Notes under the pieces: generated by a model
The model's input: only the letters and a program-made list of their open reading frames with translations
What the model was told of the DNA's origin: nothing
Databases searched by the model: none
Assembly: GCA_002914805.1 (NCBI GenBank)
Contig: JXTB01000562.1
Location: 181,594 to 245,593, forward strand
Reading direction: 5' to 3'
Source of the DNA: Parasponia andersonii
Lineage: Eukaryota > Streptophyta > Magnoliopsida > Rosales > Cannabaceae
Length of the DNA stretch: 64,000 bases
Shown: piece by piece, positions 55,917 through 64,000 of the stretch
Position numbering within the stretch: the first letter of the stretch is position 1
Layout: each line of letters begins with the position of its first letter
Made by a program: the position numbers and the translations under genes

Positions 55917-58734
55917 ATGAAGAAGCGCATTATTAACCACAATCCATACCTAATATTTTACCTCGCGTCCTGCTGCTTTGTTGTTTCACATTCTTTGGTA
56001 AGCTTTAGATGCGTCTCTGACCAAAGCAATGCTCTACTTCAATTCAAACAAGAGTTTGAAATTAACGAGTCTTACTCATCCAGTGACGCTTCCCGTCCAA
56101 AGAACGTGGTAATGGCTACTTGGAATGGTAGTACGGACTGCTGCTTCTGGTGTGGAGTCAGATGCGATACGTCAAGCGGTCATGTATTAGGCCTTGATCT
56201 CAGCAACAGCGGGCTTCAAGGGCAGTTATGCGCCAACAGCAGCCTCTTCAGCTTGGATCAGCTTCAACAACTCAATCTCGCCTCCAACAACTTCAGTTAC
56301 TCCCAAATTCCCTCCACGTTTGGCCAACTTTCAAGGCTAACCCATCTCAATCTCTCCGACTCCGTGTTTTCAGGGCATATTCCTCCGGAACTTTTATTGC
56401 TGATCAATTTGGAATCACTTGATCTTTCTGGCAACTACTACATATTTCCCGGGAAGCTAGAGATAAAAAGCCTCGTTCAGGATATGCCAAATTTAAGACA
56501 ACTTCACTTAGACTGGGTCGAATTCAATTCGTCGGTACCGGAGTCTCTAACAAATCTATCTTCACTGACATCTCTGTCCCTCAGTCGATGCAGGTTGAGA
56601 GGTGAATTTCCAAGAAATATATTTCAGTTGCCTAATATACGGGCCATTGATGTGTCGGACAACGATGAGCTTACTGTTTCTCTACCACAATATGGGTCTG
56701 GTATTTCCCTGAGGCTGTTGGATATTTCCTCCACCAACTCTTCAGGACAATTATCCGATTCAATTGGCTACCTCAGTGGCTTGGAAGTTTTAGATCTTGG
56801 TTTTTGTTTTCTTTCAGGAGCTGTTCCTTCATGGATGTGGAACCTTTCTCAACTCACATACCTTGACCTCTCAAACAACTACTTGGATGGTCAGCTTCCA
56901 ATGTCACTTGGCGAAAATCTTGCAAAACTCACTCTCTTTGAGCTTGGTTTTAACAAATTTAGCGGTCAAATTCCGTCTTCGATTGGAAACCTTCGCCGGC
57001 TAGAAATTTTGGGCCTCTCTGGAAACCTTTTCCGTGGGGAGTTGCCAAAATCACTAGCCAACCTATCCCGACTTCTTTCGTTGGATCTCTCTGGTAATCA
57101 GTTTTCTGGTCCTATTCATTCCAATATGTTCCAGTATTTCGATTCCATGATCACACTCGACTTGTCCAGAAATTCTTTCAGTGGAGTCATCCCTTCGTCC
57201 GTGTTCAAATTGCCTTGTTTAGTTTCCCTGTTGCTAAACGACAATCAGTTTATAGGCCGTTTTGACACGAACAATATTTCCTCATCCCGGTTAGAGCTTC
57301 TTAATTTAAGAAGAAACAATCTGAATGGACAAATTCCGATATCCATTTACAAATTGGCGAACTTGACGGGCCTCTTTCTCAGGTCTAACAATCTAACCGG
57401 CAACATCGAACTTAGCAGCTTCTCGGAGCTAAGTGCTCTGGACGTGTCCAATAACGGCTTCAGCGGAACCCTTCCGAAATGTTTCGGTAACTCTCTCTTA
57501 CTATTAGACCTAGGAGCGAACAATTTTCACGGAAGCATACCTGAGATTTGTACAGATGAATGTAACTTGAGAGTGTTGAAACTCAGGTACAACAAGTTGC
57601 AAGGGAAATTTCCACAATCATTGGCCAAATGTAGACAGTTGAGAGTCCTAGATGTCGGACATAACCAGATAGTTGACACATTTCCATTTTCATTATTCGC
57701 TTTGCCCAAGTTGACAGTTCTTAGTTTGAGATGTAACAAATTCCATGGTCCAATATGGAATCCTAGTACATTTTGGGGTTTCCTAGAACTAAGAGTCCTT
57801 GATGTTTCATCCAATGAATTAAACGGAGAGATACCAATGGACTACTTCAGGAATTGGAATGCCATACACGGAGAATCTGATCGTAATCAGTGGCTTTACT
57901 TCACAGCGGTGGACAGTTACTATAAGTACCGTTATAACCCGGTTGCTTTGGCGGGTGGTTATTTCGATGTGCTTCAAGGGGAAGTCATAGAGAGCATATC
58001 AGCCATTGATCTCTCAAATAACAGATTTCGCGGGAAAATACCGGATGGTATAGGCGATATTCAATTTCTAGTTGTGCTCAACTTGTCGAGTAATGGCTTC
58101 GCTAGCCTCATCCCGTTATCTCTTGGGAGTTTGACTCAACTCGAAGCATTAGATCTCTCTAGAAACAAGCTCTCAGGGACAATCCCCGATCAACTGACAT
58201 ATCTCGACTTTCTTTCTTATCTGAACCTCTCCGAGAACCAACTTACAGGCCAAGTACCTAAGCGTAGACAGTTTCAGACGTTTGACACTTCCTCTTTTGA
58301 GGGGAACTTGGGCTTATGTGGTCCTCCATTGTCAAACGAATGTGACGAGTTTGGAAAACCGCCAACATCAATAACAGGGGAAGATCAAGGTTTTGATTGG
58401 AAATCAATAGTAATGGGGTACGGATGTGGACTTGTGATCGGACTCGTTGCCGGACACATCATTTCCTCGAAGAGGCTCGACTGCTTCGTAGAAACTTTGG
58501 CCGGGCACATCCGCAGCCACTTACGTCTGGGAAATGAACGTGGTCATACCACTTGTAGACTCATCTCCAAGGTACTTGGCTACTTGCTCTATATATTTCG
58601 CAGCTACATTTGTGTGTTCCTTGGTTCTATATTTTGTAACATTTGCTTGTTTTGCATGTAGTTTTGTGTGAATTGCATATTAACAACTATTTTTGGTTCC
58701 TTCTCTATTTTCCAGCGAAGGCGGGCTCGTTAGA
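55917..58734 (+). CDS. Leucine-rich-repeat receptor-like protein (RLP, Cf-type)
   Basis: A plasma-membrane surface receptor with no kinase, of the Cf/RLP class, many of which sense microbes or peptides with a partner kinase. A signal peptide of about 27-30 residues (YLIFYLASCCFVVSHSL) is followed by the N-terminal cap with WNGSTDCCFWCGVRCD. About 25-30 LRRs (LxxLxLSxNxFSGxIP type) fill residues 100-790, broken near 650-690 by an island (WLYFTAVDSYYKYRYNP). The C-terminal cap is EGNLGLCGPPLSNEC, followed by one membrane helix (IVMGYGCGLVIGLVAGHII). Exon 1 is 55917-58571; a GT-AG intron, 58572-58716, is likely, followed by 58717-58734 coding RRRAR and stop, about 890 residues. Unspliced, the frame runs to 58661 and adds a second hydrophobic tail. 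The ATG is the first in frame. The ligand is unknown. Confidence 0.93.
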
Positions 58735-60009
58735 GAAGGAACTATCGGCTGTGTGTTTATGTGAAGATTCTCAGATTAGTACTCTGTTCCATGACTTTCC
58801 CTTTCTTTGTTCGTGAATCTAGAAATTCTTCGAGCTTTGGTTTAATCCTTTTATCAAGAATAAACCGTTCAAAAACTTTCGGCTCTTTTAAGACAACTAT
58901 CCCCCAAATTACTACTAGTCTTTTAAATAAAGATTAATTACAATTTTATCCAATGTAATATGTAGTTTGAGCTTATTCTTGAATAGGGTCCTTATACTTA
59001 TCAGCAATGATGAACTAATTACAAAGAGTTTACAAATGGTGAAAAAGAGTACCAGTACTAATAAGGTGAAAATGGAAAAGATGATAATGTAATGCGCGTC
59101 AAGAGTAAAACTCTGCGTTGATGATCAAAAGCTATCACTGCAACACAAGAACATAGCACACCTACTTCGGATTTCCACACTACTCGTACATATATGATTT
59201 ATTACAATTCAAAAGTTTTTAAGGTTCATGATATAACTTATCAAATCAATGCTGGTTAAAAAAGGAGAAATACGTTATATTATTAAAGCATATCTAGTGA
59301 GAAGAAAAATAATTTGGAAACAGAGAAGAATTCTAAGATCATCCCCAGAAGAGTATTATTGACTAGCTTGAAACTATGCTTATAAACAAATAAACAGTCA
59401 TTCTTTTCGTATATCATAAGCTTGCCTCACATGAAATTGTCAACAACCTTAACAAATTTGGTTTTGCGGAATGGTTAGCAATTGTTGTTAGCACACTCCT
59501 TATTCTTTGCATTCTGGGTTATTTATAGATAATGATTGACTTACATTGACAAATAAACACTTTTTCCCCATGTTACAAAAGCCGTCTCTTTTTTACTCAA
59601 TACACACTTTCAACTTCTAATCTAACCTAAACTCATTTCATCCTTATCTTTGTTCTATTCCAGAAAAAAATGTATCCGTTGGACTGTCGAGTGGACATTC
59701 ACAATCAAACTTTTAGAAAGAGCGGCAATCATCATTTCTGCTTTTTAATTATCACAAACTCATTCACCACAAGAAAAATTTTGAGTACTTGAAAACATTT
59801 TTAGTATTCTTCTCGAAAAGAAAAGAAAAGACCAAAAAGTCACACAATGCAAGCAAAGTTGCAACAAACATAGCGCTCTGGAAGAACCATCACCAGAATT
59901 CTACCTATCGCACACCCAATCTTATTACAAGTGTAGAGTTAGCTACCTCAAATAATTTAGAGATTCATGAGAACCAAAGGACTGGAACAAAGTCTGACTA
60001 CGGAAAGCT
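58735..60009. other. Intergenic stretch
   Basis: No gene is seen on either strand. It should include the 3' UTR of the receptor-like gene and the 3' flank of the lipoxygenase fragment. Confidence 0.5.
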
Positions 60010-60575
60010 TTAAATTGAGAAACTGTTGGGAATGCCCTTCCCAGTGAGCCCTCCTTCACTGGAAGAATAGAGCAAGGTGTACGGGAGCTTGGCTGGCCCA
60101 ACTCGGTTCTTCAATTTCTCGTCTTTGTTCATCCTTATAATTCTTTCCTCAATTCCCTTCAGCTTCTTTCCAAATTTCTCAAAGGCTTTTACTGCTTGAT
60201 CGTCTGTTGTCCACACTGGAGTGTCTCTCTGCCCAAGATACATGCCTGGACAGGATTCTAACAAGGGAAATGCCGAGAACTGAAAGCAAGCCGCCGAGTA
60301 GTCGTCTTCAAGAAAGCCTTCTCAGGGTTCGTCTTGAGCTCCTCGTACTCAGGAGTGCCCTCTTCGGGTATAGAGCGACGACTCATCAAAGGGCGGTTTG
60401 GAGGGTACCCTCCATAAGGGTACTGCTCAAAATTGATGGCCGCATGAAGAGCAGAAGCAATGCATATGATGGTGGCGCATGTTTCTATTAGCCCTTCACG
60501 AGTTGCATTTTGGGCCAAAAAGGCTCGTCTTTCTTGTCCCCATGGCCCACTTCTCTGAGCTCCCTCGACCATGAC
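60010..60575 (-). pseudogene. 9-lipoxygenase C-terminal fragment, frameshifted
   Basis: Lipoxygenases add dioxygen to polyunsaturated fatty acids. This holds only about the last 180 of the usual 860 or so residues. Visible blocks are [16 protein letters not shown], then [43 protein letters not shown] and the C-terminal [10 protein letters not shown]. Three iron ligands are present: His and Asn of HAAIN, and the terminal Ile. At least three frame breaks occur: after PKMQ (about 60508), after TTTRRL (about 60291) and near the lost TSxDE before YLGQRD (about 60245). Upstream homology stops about 60575, some 57 bases from the LTR of the right-hand copia, so the rest of the gene may have been displaced or lost. 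Confidence 0.88.
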
Positions 60576-60631
60576 TGGAGTTCATAACCCATTTTTAAAC
60601 GAAGGAAACATCTTTCATGACTCACATTAAT

Positions 60632-62401
60632 TGTTGGATTTAAAAGTAATTTTGGTAGCGAAATGTTGACCTAGGAACGTTCAAATTTTTTTTCAAAACA
60701 ATTGACAATATGAGGGCATAGTATTAATTCATAGCAAATAAGAACATACAAAGAGAATAAATCTAATACCTCTTGTAGCATATCAGCGAATCCTAACTTT
60801 ACTATCTTCTAAACTACGATCTTCCAATCCAAGCCTCAAGCACAAGTGGATGAACGTGTGAACATTGCGTATTATCTCTTAAAACTCATACTTTAGGCAC
60901 TTGTAATTTTCTCAACATATGAAATTGCAAGAGTTTTGTTCTACAGAGAATATGAAGACTCTCTTCTTTTTCTTTCTAGTTTATGGAGACTATAATACGT
61001 AGTCTTTTCTGTATTCGCTGCTAGGGTTGCTTTATGTGTATATATATATATATTTATTTATTAAAATATTTAATAAATAATATATTAATCAAATTAATAT
61101 ATATAACCTTTTTAAAAAAGGTTACTAACTTTTTTTTTTATATATATTAAACGTAAACTTATATATATTTATACATATAAACTAGCAGATAATTCACTCA
61201 TTCAAGAAAGAGTGTTTCACTTTTAGTCAGTTTCCCAATTTCTATTTATCTAATTATCTGATAATTAGATATTTTTAAATTCAAAATTTAAATAAATTAG
61301 GAAACTTATCTCTCCATAAATTTGAATTAATTAATTAATTAATAACAATTATTAATTACATATAGATAAACTATTTATCTAGACAAAATGTGCAGTAACA
61401 GAAATAATGTAATATTCAGTATCATGTTTGTAAGAGGTGGAATTGGGGACCTATGAACCTGTAATTCAAACTCCAATAAATTATGACAATTAATTAAACT
61501 CTTTAATTAATTTGTCTAATTTATTAATTCCAGTATTACTCCACTAAAAATCTGGAATTGCACTCTTGAAATTACAGAATTAATTTACTCAGAAAATAGC
61601 GAGCAGTTTATCGATTTAATCATTACATGTAGTTCAATCCTCCACAGACAATTCATAATTAGAGCTAGGTTATATTTTGTTTACCTCTCCAATTACTTCT
61701 TTATCCTTGTGTACCATTGATTCTCTAATGAACAATTAATTTATAAATCGATTATAAATTGAGTACTCAAACTGTTCAAGTCTTGAATCAATACACAAGA
61801 GAACCATCTTTCTAGCTTCCTAATGGAAGGAATGGATTCCATATTTGTAAGTTATATTCCCAGCTACTCATCTCATCATGCTCCCAAGATACAAGTATTT
61901 CGATCTGTTTAAAAACAAATCTTTAACAAGTATGTCAAAGAACATAATGTTATAAATAGGAGTCTATAACTACTTAGGATTAAGATTGATATACATATGA
62001 TCATCTAGTGACATTATTTGAACTCTCAAAGAGATTCAAATCATGTCTGGTCCAGTCTTATATAATCGAATTATATAAAATACCTCCATTGTGATGTCAA
62101 CATATCAATAGTTCGGATAAGACTATTACATTCTCAATGTTAATGGACTATACTAATAATATTTAATTAAAGATCCCAAACTTTAATTAATTATTACAGA
62201 CTATATTTAGTTTATTATCCATAAATTTAATCCTCATGTATATAACACTTATATACTAAATTCATGGTCACATAAATAAACTAGAGATTTTATGATATTT
62301 AAAGACATACAAATTATGCACAAAATCAAATAGAAAAATGTTATTTTATTAATTCAGCAAATATCCAAAATATGCATGCTTTTAGGGCATAAACTCTAAC
62401 A
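60632..62401 (-). repeat. 3' LTR of the second copia (outer end inferred)
   Basis: On the element strand it starts TGTTAGAGTTTATGCCC at 62401. The outer end is placed at 60632, where the strand reads AAATCCAACA, a usual copia LTR end; this gives about 1770 bp. The other LTR is not in the window, so the outer end is an inference. It contains long AT-rich and (TA)n stretches near 61040-61070. Confidence 0.7.
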
Positions 62402-62412
62402 ATCTCCCACTT
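62402..62412 (-). other. Polypurine tract of the second copia
   Basis: Minus strand reads AAGTGGGAGAT directly before the 3' LTR. Confidence 0.9.
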
Positions 62413-62415
62413 GCC

Positions 62416-63964
62416 CTAAAGCAGGTGAGACATGTCTCTCAATCTTAAACCCTCTAAGTGACTCTCAAAAGTTTTCGCTAGAAGCGTTTTTGTAAAAAGA
62501 TCAGCAATGTTATTTTCAGATGCTATCTTTATAATGGCCACGTTTTTTCGATGTACTATCTCTCTAATCAGATGAAACTTTTTCTCTATATGCTTTCCTC
62601 TCTTGTGACTTCTTGGTTCTTTTGAATTCGTCACCGCTCCACTATTGTTACAGTATAAAGTCAATGGCTTATCCATATTTGGAACAACTTCCAAATCAGT
62701 ACAGAACTTTCTGAGCCAAACTACTTCTTTAGCTGCTTCACAAGCTGCTATGTATTCTGCTTCCATAGTAGAATCTGCAGTACTGGATTGTTTAACACTT
62801 CTCCAGACAATGGCTCCACTACCAAGAGTGAACACTGACCCAGACGTCGACTTTCGAGTATCTTTGTCTGATTGAAAATCAGAATCAGTTTAACTAGTAG
62901 GAATCAAGTCCTGACTTAAATAAACCAGTATATAATTTCTCGTTTTCCTAAGATACTTGAGAATATACTTTACCGCTATCCAGTAATCTAATCCTGGATT
63001 TGATTGAAAACGACTGACTATCTCTACTACGTAGTATATGTCAGGCCTAGTACACAACATGACGTACATAAGGCTGCCAACTGCAGACGCATAAGGAACC
63101 TGTCTCATATCCTCTTCCTCTTGAGGTGTCTTGGGATATTGCTCTTTGGAAAAGATAACTCCATGTCGAGAAGGTAACTGTCCTTTCTTGGAGTTTGGCA
63201 TCGAAAAACGAATGAGCACCTTATCAATGTAAGATCCTTGAGACAGTGCCAAGAGTCTGTTCTTGCGATCTCGAATAATCTGGATCCCAAACATATAACT
63301 TGCTTCTCCTAAATCTTTCATTTGGAATTGCTCGGTTAGCCATTTCTTTAGATAATATTTCTACGTTATTCCCAATAAGCAAAATATCATCTACATAAAG
63401 AATTAGGAAGACCACTTTCTTGTCTTTGATGTACTTGTATACACAAGGTTCATCAACATTTTGATCGAAACCATAAGACTTGATCGTCTCATCAAATCTT
63501 AGATTCCATGATCTTGAAGCTTGCTTAAGTCCATAAACAGACCTAAGTAGCTTGTGGACTTTCTGCTATTGGCCTTTAGCTACAAAACCTTCTGGTTGCA
63601 CCATATAGATGCTTTCTTCAAGATAGCTATTCAAAAAAGCTGTCTTGACATCCATTTGCCATATTTCATAGTCTAAACATGCAGCAATGGATAAGAGGAT
63701 ACGTATAGATTTAAGCATGGCTACTGGTGAGAAAGTCTCTTCATAGTCAACTCCCTCTTTTTGGGTATAACCCTTTGCCATTAACCTAGACTTGAACGTT
63801 TCAACTTTTCCATCTACACCTCTTTTTCTTTTATAGATCCATTTACATCCAATGGGCCCGACATCTTCGGGTGGATCTACAAGCTCCCAGACAGAATTAG
63901 AATACATGGATTCCATTTCTTGGTTCATAGCCTCTAGCCATTTTTCCTTATCAGAATCTTCCAT
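62416..63964 (-). pseudogene. Second copia RT and RNase H remnant
   Basis: RT from 63964 on: SVWELVDPPEDVGPIGCKW, GYTQKEGVDYEETFSP, QMDVKTAFLNSYLEESIYM, then the catalytic LYVDDILLIGN (about 63364-63396). Then MKDLGEASYMFGIQI (63321) and ASAVGSLMYVMLCTRPDIYY. RNase H ends with MEAEYIAACEAAKEVVWLRKF and ENNIADLFTK, with stop at 62416. A stop near 63566, a frameshift near 63325 and a stop at 62890 break it. The upstream part is cut by the window edge. Confidence 0.92.
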
Positions 63965-64000
63965 TGCATGTTTGTATGTTAATGGGTCATCTTGGCTACT

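Larger units (their letters stand above)
60632..64000 (-). mobile_element. Second Ty1-copia retrotransposon, 3' half, running off the right edge
   Basis: A minus-strand element with RT and RNase H remnants, a polypurine tract and a 3' LTR. Its gag, protease, integrase and 5' LTR would lie beyond 64000. It is unlike the REV3 copia in LTR sequence and length. Confidence 0.92.

Noticed and set aside
56228-57003. Additional plus-strand ORFs inside the receptor-like gene
   Set aside because: Out-of-frame shadows of the LRR coding sequence.

Overview
This is eukaryotic nuclear DNA, almost certainly from a eudicot plant. It is AT-rich, with genes broken by many short GT-AG introns, a 914-codon ORF for a plant-type leucine-rich-repeat receptor-like protein, and plant lineages of LTR retrotransposons, a LINE and a Helitron. 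I could not assign a species. There is one 656-base assembly gap (180-835), plus single Ns at 24691 and 30527.

Only two genes look intact. The larger is REV3, the catalytic subunit of DNA polymerase zeta, on the minus strand at 9888-28216. I rebuilt it as 24 exons. All junctions are GT-AG and keep phase, the summed coding length is 6054 nt, and it encodes about 2017 residues. The second is a Cf/RLP-type leucine-rich-repeat receptor-like protein on the plus strand at 55917-58734, probably with one small intron before its last five codons.

Most of the rest is transposable elements in varying decay. From left to right: the primer-binding-site end of an LTR element (1-179); a probable gypsy-type LTR piece (about 2940-3890); a 5'-truncated L1-type LINE with endonuclease, RT, zinc-finger and RNase H regions (4415-9313, minus); a complete but dead Ty1-copia element (12776-18437, minus) with matching 5-bp target duplications inside a REV3 intron; a complete but dead Ty3-gypsy element with a chromovirus-like tail (29931-39525, plus); a degenerate Helitron with Rep, Pif1-helicase and RPA-like remnants (about 41597-54550, minus); a frameshifted 3' fragment of a 9-lipoxygenase (60010-60575, minus); and the 3' half of a second Ty1-copia element running off the right edge (60632-64000, minus).

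The genes do not form a pathway. REV3 serves translesion DNA synthesis, and the receptor-like protein belongs to surface perception or immunity. The notable structure lies in how the elements have shaped the locus: the sense-strand copia in REV3, the series of internal duplications in that copia, the stop codons at CAG/CGA-type sites in the gypsy, an extra segment in only one gypsy LTR, and the tandem-repeat mosaic in the upstream part of the Helitron. I found no convincing new enzymatic or defence system, and no RNA genes or CRISPR arrays.
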